This document shows, one piece after another, positions 1 to 11,475 of a DNA stretch of 64,000 nucleotides (positions within the stretch are counted from its first letter, which is position 1; the number at the start of each line of letters is the position of its first letter). The notes under the pieces are model-generated. The model saw nothing but the letters and a program-made list of their open reading frames with translations, did no database searches and was not told where the DNA came from. The stretch comes from Scatophagus argus. Its lineage: Eukaryota > Chordata > Actinopteri > Scatophagidae. The position numbers and the translations under genes were made by a program. The stretch lies in contig NC_058493.1 in assembly GCF_020382885.2 (NCBI RefSeq), positions 18,384,999 through 18,448,998 on the forward strand, written 5' to 3'.

Positions 1-127
1 TTCTTTTTTTTTTATCCTTTGAGCTGATGACTTCAGTTCTCCATCATCTCCTCCCTTGTCCATGCTTAACACGCAGTGGCCATTTTATTGACATGAGAAG
101 CTTTTTCCATCTGACCAGTTGAAGAGA

Positions 128-130
<3 letters not shown>

Positions 131-160
<30 letters not shown>
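131..160. repeat. (TG)15 microsatellite
   Basis: Fifteen uninterrupted TG units. Likely length-polymorphic. Confidence 0.95.
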
Positions 161-164
<4 letters not shown>

Positions 165-1181
165 TATTTATTTGTCTTGTCTGTGCTTTTCGGTGTCACG
201 TCACAGTGAGATTGTGTGGATGGACTTATCAAGTGAATGCATCACGATTTATTTTTTATATTCATGTAATGCAATATGATACTTCTACTATACTTCTTGT
301 ATAGTTTCATTTTCTTCTCTGTTTATTTATTTCTCATGTAAATACATATTTTGGTAATATTGCAACTGAGGGCAGTAGAAGGAGGGGGCCACAGCTGCAT
401 TGTAAATATTTATTGAACCTTGCTGTCAAACTGAAAGCAACGGAGACACAATTGAATGCTGGATGTCATCGTGGTTATCAGTGAGACGGAGATTGAGTTA
501 AGTGTTTGAAATGTTGGGTTTAAATATGTCAATTTGATATAATGTACATGTGAACCAAACCGATGCTTGCAGCAGGGGTTTATGGGAGAAATGCCATATC
601 CTTTTGATTTTCTTCATTGTACGGCAATACACAAGGGTCAAACTCTGAACGGCAAGATTTGTCTTTTCTAAATCTCATGTACAAACACTCACACATTTAA
701 ATAACAAGCAAATGAATAAAACTATTAACATGCATTAATTATGCTTTTGATATCAAAGTCACATGTATGACAAATTTAAGTTTCTTTTGTGTGCTGCTCT
801 ACTGTATGTTCATCTTTAGTGTTCCTGACTGAAACTCATGCATACTATGAGTGGACTGTGAATGTAACTGTGTTGTGTGAGCTGTCCCATTGCCATAAGC
901 AGTATTAGAATGTCTGTACATAAAGAGAAACTTGTCTAGTATTGTGCTCATGTTACAAATACAAAACACACAGGTTTAGTCACTGCGAACATCCTCCCAC
1001 CTGTATGTTGGCTTTCAGTCCTGAGAGGGAAAGAGTGAGCTGTGAATCACACACACACTGTGACAGAAACAAGCCTTACCACCGTGTAATGGTTTTTCAA
1101 TGCATTGTAGTAAATTTTAATCATATGAACATTATCTGTGTGCATGCCTCGTAAAGTAGTATCATGTCATTGTGGCGAGAT

Positions 1182-1187
1182 AATAAA
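1182..1187 (+). terminator. Poly(A) signal AATAAA
   Basis: Canonical hexamer followed within about 20-30 bases by GT-rich sequence, consistent with the end of a plus-strand transcript entering from outside the window. No coding exon of that transcript is visible. Confidence 0.4.
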
Positions 1188-1218
1188 ATCTGAGCTAAAC
1201 CCGCCTGGTTTTGTGGGA

Positions 1219-2052
1219 CTGGATCGTGCTGAAGACGGATTTTAAAGAAGAGATGTGAGCTTTGCTGGTAGCCTGATTTTCCCTCTTAGTCCCTTCAATA
1301 TGGAAGCCCACTGCTGCCAGGAAAATAAAATAGAAAAATAAACAGTAGCAGCAAGTCAAAATTATGTCCTACTGTCTCATGATTTTAATCTACCAGAAGT
1401 TAAAAAGTTGAAATTTTGACCAAGTTAAAGTAAGTTATAGTCACAATGAAGTTTTGATGTGTCAGAACGTTGCCTTCACAGGACTTTTACTTTCAGTAAA
1501 ATTCAGAATTCTTATCAGGCTACCAGATGTTATCAGATGTGTCTCGATATCACATTATAAATTCTACATGTTTTGACTGTGTGTAAATACTTCAATTTTC
1601 AAACAGGTCCAGGAAAAAGTCTGGGAAAACAGAAATAATATTTAATCTCTGCAAAAGAAAAAGCTGTCAAGTGTAATGGGCAGTGAAGTGATCATTTTCT
1701 GTTATTGCAAAACTAATTTCTTCTAAACTAAGCTGCAGAAACAGTACACCGTGACAATTAATAATTACAAATTCAATTGGGACAGATTTTAAAACAAAGA
1801 AGTCTAGATGGACAGACAGCAGATTATTGATTTTTTTTTCCACCTTGTAATGACCAATTTTAACCAAACAAATTGACGTTGTGAAAAACAACTTTTACTG
1901 CTTATATATATATGGCGTATTATCAATATGGAGACCATGTTGTTTAAGCTTCTAGCATCCCCTAGTGTCTGCAACCAGGTAGTGCAAGTTGAAACAGTTG
2001 GTGCAAGTAGTGCAAGGTGAAAATGAAACACATGAAAAAAATGTTTTACAGT
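1219..2052. other. Intergenic gap between convergent 3' ends
   Basis: No gene seen. AT-rich, with short TA runs near 1905-1915. Open frames on the minus strand here have no family resemblance and no splice context. I see nothing functional beyond the two opposing poly(A) signals that bound it. Confidence 0.5.
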
Positions 2053-2058
2053 TTTATT
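2053..2058 (-). terminator. sord: Candidate sord poly(A) signal
   Basis: TTTATT on the plus strand reads AATAAA on the minus strand, 389 bases beyond the sord stop codon. It is the nearest canonical signal downstream of the gene, giving a 3' UTR of about 0.4 kb. Confidence 0.5.
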
Positions 2059-2446
2059 AGTTACCGATCTTCTTTTGCTAGAGCATATTTAAGTCATCTT
2101 TTTAGAAAATTAAAATGTAGCACAACCGTGAATTATGTACAATCATAAAAAAAAAAAATCATAAAATGTTGGTTATGAAATAAAGCTGATTACCATAAAG
2201 TAATTGCAAGTACCATTGTGCGAGACTAATAAAGGTCTATCTTACCATTCTGTCTTATCTTCTGCTAAACATAGCTCTGACCTTCAGGTGGCACAGCATG
2301 CTGTTGTCTTTCACAATGCTGTCTGCAATTAATGTGTCTCTCTAAACTAACAATGTTATCTGTCCTAAGGTCAACATCCAGTTTGTCACGCTAGGCCGCT
2401 CTCAATTGGGGAGGTTTGGTTCAGTGCAGCAGGTCAGCACGTGAAA

Positions 2447-5400
2447 TCAGGGCTTCTGGTCGTTCTGGTCACACTTTAACATGACCTTTATCCCAATACC
2501 CTGCCGCGTGGTCTCAAAGGCCTGGACTGCCTGCTCCAAAGGGAAACGGTGGGTCACAAGTGGCTTCACGTTCACTTTTCCCGATGCCAACATCGCTATG
2601 GCCATTGGCCAGCTGCAACACAGCAAGACAAACGTTTTCCTTAAGAGCTGAATGTCTGGGACACCGAAGTCATTCCCTAGTGCTTACAAGATCACCCACA
2701 AATTTAACTGCATCTAACTTCGCTTAAAACATCTGCTTATAGAAGAAGGGAAACTGATGGATATTTTCTTACGTATTACAGTAGCGGCAAACCCCTCTGA
2801 TGTCCACTTCTCTCAAGGCTGCATTGATCAGAGAAACAGTCATCTCAGAGCCGAGGCCGACCAGCACCACCACGCCACCAGAACGTGTTGCCTGCCAGTA
2901 AAAAAAGAAATTAAAACTTGGACCGAGTGTAACGTAAATAACAGGGAGAAAGCATTGAGATTCTTTACTTCAGTAAAAACAGCAATGCCACACTGTAAAA
3001 ATACTTCTTTACAAGTGTAAGTGCTGCACTGAAACACCTAAGTAGTGTTTCACAGTTGTTGCTGTTTGAGGTTGAGTTTAATGAGGTTGAGTGTGAGGTT
3101 AATCTGAACTATTTTATACACTGCTTGGTAGTTTAGTCTTCAGAATAATCTGGAGCAAAAAAGTACAGTATTTCCCCCTGAACCGCAGTGAAGTTGAAGT
3201 ATAAAGTACCTCAAAAGTCGGCCGCACGTACAGTACCTGAGTAAATGTGCTGTTTTGTGTAGTTTGCACAGAGATACTACAAGATTTACTGTACATCTTT
3301 AAATAAGTCACATACATAGATGGCAGTTTGAATGCAGCTCTCAATGCCAGTGCATTCAAGAGTAATGTGAGGCTGAGCTCCCAGAATGTCCTCTACACTC
3401 TTGGCCAGCTGCTGGGGTCCTTCTCCTCTCTTCACTGTCAGTTGAAAGTCAGCACCCAACTCTTTGGCCATCTTCAGCCGCTCTGGAGACAGGTCTACAA
3501 GGAGTAAAAGAGAGATAGGGAACAAAAGACAGAAAAGACGGAAGAGAAGATGCTAAAAGAGTCTGTATGTCGTGTCATGAAGTAATTTCAGTTGAGATGT
3601 TTACAGGCTGCGTGTTACCGGTGATGAGGACCTTTGAGGCCCCCATTGCTTTGGCCACGAGTAAAGAGACCAACCCGATGGGTCCTGTGGAGAGAGAGTG
3701 GAAATTAACCAAATCCCTAGTGTTGACAGTGTGTTAAATATCTGACAACGTGATAAGACGGACACTAGCAGTCTCATCATAAAAAACCCTTTTGAAGCTT
3801 AAAAAAAAAAAAAAAAAGTGTGCGCTAAGCTTTCTTCTGTAATTTCCCAGCCTGGGATCAGATAGATAGATACTTTATTGATGATACTTTATTGTCCTGA
3901 TGAAAATTCAAGGTAGATAAAGCAGATCTATCTATTTATTCATATCAAACCTTTATTGCGTAACTTTATCTACATATCAACTATTTCATCTGATATTGCT
4001 CAACACAGGTGTCTCAAATGTTTATTAACTTGTTTTCACAAGATAAGGTTTAGTTAAAAATTAAGTCTTTTAAAAGACTTGTTAAGGTTCAGAAGTTTTC
4101 GCCTCATTTGGGTTTTGTTGAGTCAGTATGAGCTTCATTGACTACACCCACTAAATTAGATTCCATACTTGCAGGAGCAAGTTATTCAAACACAGCATGT
4201 CCTGAAATAATCTGCAGTATCTCTGGTGCTGGAATATTCCTACAAAAGTCTTGTTTTGTCATGCAAGTTTTATTGGCTCATTTTTACCTGCACCACAGAT
4301 TAGCACAGTGTCGCCAAGGGTTACACCTGCTCTGCGACAGGCATGGATCCCCACAGAGAGAGGCTCAACTAGAGCTCCTTCCTCAAATGTCACATTATCA
4401 GGCAACCTGGATTGTTGCAAAATCATCCGAGAGACAGCAAAGAAGAAGAAAGACAGAAAGGGATAGATGCAAAAGTTAGGCAAGAGAGTCCGTTAGAGAT
4501 CAGACAGTTGTTAGGTAATCTGTGATATAAATCTGTGTAAGCACAATAAACTGTTACTTATAACAGAAGTTGGCATTGTGCTTGTAGTATCGGCACAGAT
4601 TTCCATCGTCAGGGGGTGTGGCACAGAAGAAATTTTTAGGAGATAAATTATATCGGCCGCTTTTGAAGAACTCATCCATCTCGCGGGGCACACCAGGCTC
4701 AATGGCCACTCTGTCACCTGAAAAAAAACACAAGTTTACGTTAAGTTTAAGCTTTTTAAGTTTATGTGTGGCCCTGCGGGTACCGTCTGTAGAATAACCA
4801 GAACTCATATAAGCAATATAACCTTTTTAATTATAAATATTATTCTTTCAAATGTAAAAGTGTGTAAACTTCCCTTCTTTAACAGACTAGGATGTTTGTG
4901 CAGTGCTCATTGCATGAAACACTGCCTTCAGCATTTCGCAACTTTGGCACACACAAACACACACACACAAATCACTCAACGACTTACCTACTTTAAGGTG
5001 CTTCACTGCTGATCCGACCTTCACCACCCGCCCTGATGCCTCGTGTCCCAACACTATTGGTTTTGTGACCACAAAATCTCCAATTCGGCCATGTTGCCAG
5101 TAGTGAACATCTGAGCCACAGATTCCAACAGAGTGCATCTGGAGCAAAACCTCTGGGTACAAAACATTACATACAAGAGGGACACAGTGAGGGCAGTGCA
5201 GTGCTGACTAACAGCAGAGTGCTTCTTGTCACCTTGTCTCCCAATGACATGAAAGACTAGCCTGACTCCAGATGTTTCACTTATTTCCTAATAAGAATGA
5301 ATGAAGTGGAACTAAATGGTACGATGGTGCAGCGGTTAGCACTGTCACCTCATAGCAAAAGGGTTACAGGTTCGAATCCCAGTCTAGGCCCTTCTATGCA

Positions 5401-6122
5401 GAGTTTGCATGTTCTCCCTGTGCAGGGTACTCCGGCTTCCTCCCACAAAACCAAAAACATGCACATTAGGTTGATTGGCTACTCTACATTGCCCCTAGCT
5501 CTGTCTTTGTGTGTTGGCCCTTAGATAGTCGGCTAGGATAGGCTCCAGTATAGAAAATGGATAGATGGACCTATTTTAGTGCACGTACGTTAGCCTGCAA
5601 GTCACAAAGACTTTCAGAATGAATAATAATAATAAACACAACAACAACAAAAAAAAACACATAATGTATCTGTGCTCTGACACTGAAATAACTTTCAAAA
5701 CCACAAATGTAATAATTTCTCTGCAGTTTACTTGGCAAATAAATAGAGATCAAACAATGTAGCCTGGCAGTTGCAAAACATTTCGAAGTGCGGTAGCTTT
5801 GAAGCAGAAAAACAGATTGTTCAAAGTAAACTGGGTCGATGCAATGCAGTTTTATTAATTTAATATACTGTAAACTGAGATAATGTGCATACACTCAGCA
5901 TTTTGAAATGCTTGCTAACCTGCAAATGAAATGTCTTACCATCAGCCCCGGGCTCCGGGATGGGGCGATTTTCCTGTGACAAACGAACAAAATGCAGTCA
6001 GTTAAAATCACAAAAAGTGCAACCAATCGACACATGCACACGGTCCAAGTACGTGGTCCGTCTCCTACCAGCCTGAGGTCTCCCTGGGACTGCAGTACCA
6101 CGGAGAGGTTTTCCTGCGCCAT
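2447..6122 (-). CDS. sord: Sorbitol dehydrogenase (L-iditol 2-dehydrogenase), complete, 9 coding exons
   Basis: Cytosolic zinc enzyme of the medium-chain dehydrogenase family. It oxidises sorbitol to fructose with NAD+ in the polyol pathway. Coding exons on the minus strand: 6122-6069, 5973-5940, 5152-4988, 4717-4558, 4406-4288, 3684-3619, 3494-3316, 2891-2773, 2612-2447. They sum to 1062 bases, 353 residues plus TGA, against about 357 in human. All eight introns are GT-AG and every phase matches. Visible residues: zinc ligands C41 (GICGSD), H66 and E67 (LGHEASG), with E152 (VEPLSVG); the Rossmann motif GAGPIG at 176-181; and D200 (ITDLS), the acidic residue that favours NAD over NADP. The C-terminus reads [11 protein letters not shown]. 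The start ATG has G at -3 and +4. It is preceded by TTTCCTCAG, which could be the acceptor of a 5' UTR intron. No frameshift or lost catalytic residue is seen, so the gene should be functional. terb2 lies upstream in the same orientation, as in mammals. Confidence 0.97.
3858..3912. repeat. Teleost LINE 3'-tail-like fragment in sord intron
   Basis: Short (GATA)n followed by TACTTTATTGATGATACTTT, then GAAAATTCAAGG. This resembles the recurrent fish motif of GATA repeats plus 'tactttattgatcc...gaaattcaag' found at the ends of RTE/Rex-type LINE copies. Only the tail is present. It lies between coding exons 5 and 6 of sord. Family assignment is from memory. Confidence 0.45.
5318..5568 (+). repeat. 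Old, internally deleted copy of a tRNA-type fish SINE (sord intron 2)
   Basis: Shares an A-box-like start (GGTGCAGCGGTTAGCACTGT), a B box GGTTCGAATCC (5369-5379) and the body through 'gtgttggccc' with the intact copy at 37961-38323. It lacks the block after 'ggccc' up to 'ggctaggataggctcc' and most of the stretch before the terminal 'tatagaaaatggat'. No clear target duplication remains. It is antisense to sord and sits between coding exons 2 and 3. Confidence 0.8.
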
Positions 6123-6800
6123 GACTGAGGAAACAGTGAGCTTACAAACAGGGTATTGATCTGCCAACAACTCTCACACTGTTTGCTAGCTCTGTCAGGA
6201 TCGAAGAGCAGATAAGCGCAGGCTACACCTTCCTGATAACGGGGCAGGTACCAAAACAGAGCATGTGATTGGCTAAAAATCTGTGGCGCAGTCCACTTTG
6301 TACGGGTGAACATGACCATGCAACAGAAAAAACTTCGTTCAATGAGCTACATTTAGCTCCGACTACTGCTCTGTATTACTGTTAAACGTGTTTTAATCGT
6401 GTTGTTATTGGTTATATTTTGCTATCGAGTCTGTGTCATCGATATATCGCGAATTAACTGTCATTAAAACCCCTTAAATGTCAGCATACTGCGCTCAGTC
6501 CGATTCGGTTGTCCAATAGAAAACAGCCTCGACGTGTGAGCGAGTGATGTGGGCTGTTTAGTTTGGTTGTACTGGTTAGACATAGTAATTAAATGCTTTT
6601 AATTGTGGGTGAACCTGTTACGCCCATATTGTATGCAGTAGGACGCGCAGTTTCATTGTTTTAATGTGGCGGGTGCATTGACAACATCGTAGCCTGTATG
6701 TTGTGTCAGTATCAGCGTTGACTCCGTTGATGTAAGGCGACTCACCGCTGGTTGTATCATTTTAACTACAGATACTTTACAGCTAAATTCCGTGAGGCTG
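6123..6800 (-). promoter_or_regulatory. sord: sord 5' UTR and probable promoter
   Basis: Sequence directly upstream of the sord start. ATTGG at 6268-6272 and 6407-6411 reads CCAAT on the minus strand, the first about 146 bases upstream of the ATG. CpG dinucleotides are commoner at 6420-6760 than in the flanks. No clear TATA box. If the TTTCCTCAG just before the ATG is a real acceptor, a non-coding first exon lies farther upstream in this interval. Confidence 0.4.
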
Positions 6801-8117
6801 CAGGTAAATACTCATGCTGTCCTCTTCACTCTCCCCACCGGCACACGTCTTTTAAAACGTACAAATAAACTTGATCATATTGTTGATTAGCTCCCTAAAA
6901 GGGGGGAGCAGTACTACAGTACAGTACTTCAGTTAGATAGTACTGTACTGTCGATCTGATTCTTCACACAGTAATACGCCTCTTACATCCAATTTAAGTG
7001 CATAAAATTAACTAAGAACTAACTGAAGTTGCTATATGACATATTAGTGAGTACACTATATGTAAAAAAAAGATCATCAGACCTGTTTTAAGTGTATGGA
7101 CTGTGTTTATTGTGTCCATACATCTCTACTAAAATCTGTTTTGCGAAGTAATGCTCTTCTGCACCTACTCAAATTTGACTATAAGACATAAAAAAATGAA
7201 GCAAAACACCTTGCCCCCTTTATAACTTATAACATTAACAATATCAATTAGCAATTACCTTCCCACAACCAACATGTGACCCCTGGTGATGTACATCTAA
7301 TTTCAGTTATTTTCAAGTCAGTTGGCAGAGGAAAATATCAGACAGGACCAGAAAGCAGGACAGAAACGTCAGAAGCACCTGGACAGCTCAACAAGAAGTC
7401 ACAAACGCTGTTTAATTTCAAACACCTAAGGTGGATGTTGTCTGCATTTCGTTCAGCAATGCCATGTTCCCTTGGGACACGTCAAAAGCTCAAGGTGACC
7501 ACAAATCCTTCAGTGCCTGTAACAGCTACAGAGGAATACAGTTTAAAGGAACAGTCCATCCAGAAATGCACATTCTGTCATTATCTGCTCGCCCCCGTGC
7601 TGATGGAAAGTCGGGTGAAGTTTCTCCCCTAAACAACTGGCAAGATATTGGAGTTCAGAGGACACAGACCGAAGACTGAGTTAACTTATCTGATGACATT
7701 TCTGTCTTTCACTTTATCAGTGCTTTTTAAGATCATGCACCTTTCGTCACATCCCTTTCAAAAACAAACAAAAAGGTTCAGGAAAAATTTGTCTTTGAAT
7801 TGTTGTTGAAGTTTTCACCTTAAATACATGTTTCACATCTTTGCAACAAAAGTGTTTCTATGAAGAAATGACAAATTGTAAAGTATTTCCAGTGTGGTAT
7901 TTTGCCTGTACAATACACATTTTATACATGTCTCTTGATTCTTGCTACTTGTCATGTGATTTGTAGATCTGAGGAAGAAAATCAATAACAGTTAACAGCT
8001 TTCACATGGATATATTTAATTAGAAGTGCACTATGAGTGACTGTAGGTGTATTCGTATAGATTCAACAAATTATGCAGTTTCAATTATGGACCCTTCCTT
8101 TTTCAGAGATGATTCCT
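6801..8117. other. sord-terb2 intergenic spacer
   Basis: No gene. The longest open frame here (7276-7632, plus strand) covers a dispersed repeat and has no recognisable domain. Much of the rest is AT-rich. The block from about 7541 is described separately. Confidence 0.5.
7541..7640 (+). repeat. Dispersed teleost repeat fragment
   Basis: Contains 'gtttaaaggaacagtccatc', 'cattctgtcattatctgctc' and 'gctgatggaaagtcgggtga' in order. I recognise this arrangement as a short interspersed element common in fish genomes. Both ends are degraded and I see no target duplication, so class (MITE or SINE) is left open. Confidence 0.5.
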
Positions 8118-8123
8118 TTTATT
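8118..8123 (-). terminator. terb2: Candidate terb2 poly(A) signal
   Basis: AATAAA on the minus strand, 215 bases past the terb2 stop codon. First canonical hexamer downstream of that gene. Confidence 0.45.
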
Positions 8124-8337
8124 GTTCAACATGACATGACCTAATGAGATTAGCATTAGAAATGCTCCACTCATTAAGCGTGTGCGTGTAAACTATATAC
8201 ATAACTACAGGTAGGCAAACAAACATAATAAAAAAAACATCTTAACATGTTTGCTGGTATATTCAGCTTGCAACTGTTAATAGCACATGTGATCTGATAC
8301 TACTTTTCAGCATGTTTTTGTCTTAATGTATGCTTGC

Positions 8338-9933
8338 TCATGTGTGTGGCAAGCAGCAGTGGGCTTTACAGTTGGAGCATCGGAAACACCCGGGATGAAA
8401 ATCACGCAGATCACCTGAATATTTCTGCAGGTTGTCCATACTGACATACCCTGTAATGAATAAGACACCAGAAAACGACATAACGTCAAAGTACTCAACT
8501 GGACAGAAGAAAATTATTGTTTGTTTTTTTTTAAAAGAACAAACAGTAAACGGTAAAACAGTACCTGTAAGCATGTTACTAACTGGATCATCCCACAGAT
8601 TACCACATACTGGGGTTTCACTTTCTGATGAATCTGTCTCAGATGGTTCATAACTGATAAAAGAGTAACAGGAAATAAATCAATTTACTGCATAATTTAC
8701 AATTTATTGAGCTAATGACTCATACTTGCTTCTGCTGACTTCTCCTTCACTGTACTCATCTTCTGTCTGGCAACTAAAACTCCTATGAGAACCCTGTAAA
8801 ACACATGGAATTCCAACTAAAGTTAATTACAGTAATTTACATGATCTGTCTTTGTGTAAATTTTATAATTCTAGTGTACTCACCTGTGCTGCTAACTGTT
8901 TATCTTCACACTCCCAAATCAACCTCCCAACCACGTTTCTCACTTCTTAAATAACAATCAGACAAAACACGACATGAGTTTTAATTCACAGAACTGGTTT
9001 GTTTTGAAATGAACTTCAATCAAAGAGAAACTGGTCCCTTTGAATGGTTTTAAGAGGCATGAAAAGATAAAATTATTCAGTATTCAACAGCAAAAAAGGC
9101 AAAGATAAAATGTTTTTCTTTTGTGATGTCAATCATCACAAATTTATCTTGGGATCTCATTAGTTTGGGAATCACTGTAATCAGTAAGCACAACAGTGCT
9201 CACCATCCTGCACTGAGGCTGGAGGCAGCACATAATGACCTATGCACACAGACTTCACGCTCTGGCGCTTCTCACAGGCAGATAGAAACAAGCTGTGAAA
9301 AACCACCACTTTGTTCCTGAGGTAGTCTTTGCTCTCAAAGATCCTAAAAAAAGAGAAAAAAACCCCAAAATGATAGGAAAACAACTTCAAATTGATTGCT
9401 TTATAAATGTACAGCTCTTTATTGCTCTCACCTCAGTGTATCAGGACATGTAGCATCCTCACTGAAAAGATAATCTGCTGATCTCCAATCAGCAAGGCTC
9501 CCACTCTGCAATGCTACAAGAAAAATGTTATGACCAAAATGTCAGCTCAAACTACCAAAACAAAGTTTAAGTGCCAGCGAGTGCGAGTCCAAGGTAAGTT
9601 AGAGATCCCAAAATGAGATCTGTGGCAGTGTATTTATAACGTAAGTCCATAAGTCATAACATTAAACTAACACAACGTTTATGTCAGGCAGCATCTTTGT
9701 TAAATTGTGTCTGATATCATAGCTAACCGGTATGTCATGAACATATTACCTCAAAACGTGCTAAATTAATAAATACAATTAAAATTATTTAGCAGGTAAT
9801 TCATTTAACTCGTAAGTTAAATAAAATAAACACGCAACAAACCTTGACCTGATAAAAATTTTTACTTACTCCAAAAATTGTGATATGTCTGTGGCACACT
9901 GCTCGAAAACCAGGCTGACTTATTCCTAAACAT
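8338..9933 (-). CDS. terb2: Telomere repeat-binding bouquet formation protein 2, complete, 7 coding exons
   Basis: Meiosis-specific subunit of the TERB1-TERB2-MAJIN complex, which ties telomeres to the inner nuclear membrane in prophase I. Coding exons on the minus strand: 9933-9870, 9513-9432, 9343-9204, 8945-8884, 8793-8726, 8653-8565, 8450-8338. They total 618 bases, 205 residues plus TGA, with GT-AG introns and matching phases throughout. Recognition rests on collinear blocks with mammalian TERB2: N-terminal MFRNKSAWFSSSVPQ; ADYLFSEDATCPDTLR; IFESKDYL then VVVFHSLFLSACEKR; IGHYVLPPASVQ; and the C-terminal GYVSMDNLQKYSGDLRDFHP, the region used for MAJIN binding in mammals. A serine/glutamate-rich linker lies at about residues 117-165. 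The last 16 residues hold five cysteines and two histidines (CFRCSNCKAHCC...), which looks metal-binding. The start is the first ATG of the conserved N-terminus, with G at -3. Its neighbour sord is downstream in tandem. Confidence 0.93.
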
Positions 9934-10560
9934 GGCTTCACTTCTCAGTCTGTCTGATACAGTTGTTTTAGCTAGTAAGTATTAAGCATAATAACTGCAG
10001 CTAGCTTGCTGTCTTTATCTTTCTCTATTCTTTGTCTCAAAAACTGTTCTGGCTAGCTGCTCTGCTCGGTCTTTTGGCGCTCAAACGACACTGCTGCATT
10101 TAAATGCTGCACAGTACTGTCGGAAAATTTGATATTAAAGGAAACGAAGGATGAATCAAGCAATAAACTAGGCCGGAGGATAGCCAGCTTAATTTTTTTT
10201 GGCTGTTCAGTCCCAAAGGGAATTTTTAATAATTCATTTGGTGTGTGTGTGTGTGTGTGTGTTTTTTTTTTCTTAACCACTAACTTGACTACTTAAATCA
10301 CAGCCACAAACAATTCATCAAATTGTTTTGGATGCTAAAAAAAATGCGCTTGCAAGTTTTTCGAGTTAGCCGAGTAAGCTAACGGTTAAGACGTTGAGGT
10401 GGTGATAATGGGAGGATTTATTTATTTACCTTGGACACTGAAATTTAACGTGATCGCAGATTGTGGGTATTAGTTCTGCTTTGGTGTCTTTTTTAATCAT
10501 TACTACCACGTCTAAATTTAAGGTTTCTTCAGTGTGACCTCAAACATGGGACCACAGGAA
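9934..10560. other. terb2: Upstream region of terb2
   Basis: Contains the terb2 5' UTR and presumably its promoter. No TATA box stands out. A (GT)11 tract occupies 10241-10262. If the weak plus-strand exon at 10592 were real, this interval would be a divergent promoter. Confidence 0.35.
10241..10262. repeat. (GT)11 microsatellite
   Basis: Eleven uninterrupted GT units followed by a T tract. Confidence 0.9.
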
Positions 10561-10591
10561 TGAGAGGGAAAGAAAGGATTCAGATGGCAGC

Positions 10592-10673
10592 ATGCAGCAG
10601 AGACCCGTCACACACCGAGGTTTCTCAATGAACTGGGTGCCCACAGAGGAAGGCATTTCTTATTCAATAAAAG
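10592..10673 (+). CDS. Weak candidate first coding exon, unidentified
   Basis: An ATG opens 27 codons (begins MQQRPVTHRGFS, ends EEGISYSIK) running into a strong donor AAAG|GTACG. The donor and open frame are seen directly. Nothing in the peptide is recognisable and no partner exon was found downstream. The AATAAA just before the donor could instead mark non-coding transcript. Divergent placement relative to terb2 is the only contextual support. Confidence 0.2.
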
Positions 10674-11144
10674 GTACGTTTTCTCCTCCAAAGTCACACA
10701 GAATTCTAGCGTTTTAAAGCGGCAGGGAGATGAATAGATTTTCCAGAACTCTCTTTATCATCTCTACCTGGTGCCACTAAAATGCATGAAAAGTGTAACT
10801 GATAACTGACGTGCACGTAAAATAATGAAAACTTTAGAGGCTGTTAATTGCATTTATTTCTCATCCGATGTTTCTAAAGCTACGTAAAGTCAAAGACGAG
10901 AAGGGTCCTGACTGCATTTGTGTACCAGAGCTGTTTTCATGTTGATGGTGTTAGACTATCCCTTAGGGGATCCGTTTTGAGACCCTTTCTCCACAGTTTA
11001 AAGACATTACATACCTGGTCTCTCCCCTGCGTGATTCTTACAGTGCAGCAAAATATATTAATTTCTGCTGTTACTATTAATACATTTGAGAGGAAAACAC
11101 AGCATTAATACATTGACAACTTTTTTGTTGAGATAGTGACAAAT
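10674..11144. other. Non-coding stretch
   Basis: No gene or repeat recognised. Confidence 0.4.
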
Positions 11145-11475
11145 ATACAGTGTCTATAAAAAGTATTCACTGCTTTGGATGTTTTCCCCTTTTTGTGCTT
11201 TTACTTTGGAATCACAGTCGATATAATTTGTTTTTTGACATAAATTTACAAGATAAAAACTTTATAATGCTAGGGTTAAAACAGGTTTCTACAAAGTAAT
11301 GTCAATTAATTAAAAATATATGGTGCAAAATAAATGATTGCAAAAATATTCATCTCCTTCAAAGTGATTGACCTAATTCAGCAGAGGACCAGTCAATTTC
11401 ACCATCCAGACACAGATGTCTATGTACTACTTGAGATGCATTCACTGCACTCAGGTGATCTTCATTTCTCATAGT
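11145..11475. mobile_element. Degraded DNA-transposon remnant, Tc1/mariner-like end
   Basis: Starts with 'tacagtgtctataaaaagta', followed by 'ttcact' and a 'ggatgttttcccctttttgt' block and later 'caaaaatattcatctccttc'. This order is familiar from non-autonomous Tc1/mariner-type elements in fish. No transposase frame, no matching opposite terminus and no intact TA duplication were found, so the right boundary is approximate. Confidence 0.45.

Larger units (their letters stand above)
1..1218 (+). other. Probable 3' UTR and poly(A) region of an unseen plus-strand gene
   Basis: No convincing coding frame is present. The sequence is AT-rich with a long (TG)n run, and it ends in a canonical AATAAA at 1182-1187 followed by a GT-rich stretch (about 1206-1218), the usual layout of a plus-strand cleavage site. 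Another AATAAA lies at 715-720. This would make the unseen gene convergent with sord. In human the gene convergent with SORD is DUOX2, so a duox 3' UTR is a reasonable guess, but nothing in the sequence proves it. It could equally be plain intergenic DNA. Confidence 0.35.

Noticed and set aside
1804..2031. Minus-strand frame downstream of sord
   Set aside because: Beyond or overlapping the sord 3' end, no domain, overlaps another equally open frame.
8307..8574. LIM-domain-like reading of the FHPGCFRCSNCK segment
   Set aside because: The seven-exon reconstruction and upstream blocks identify terb2. A LIM domain needs two zinc fingers of about 50-60 residues, which are absent.
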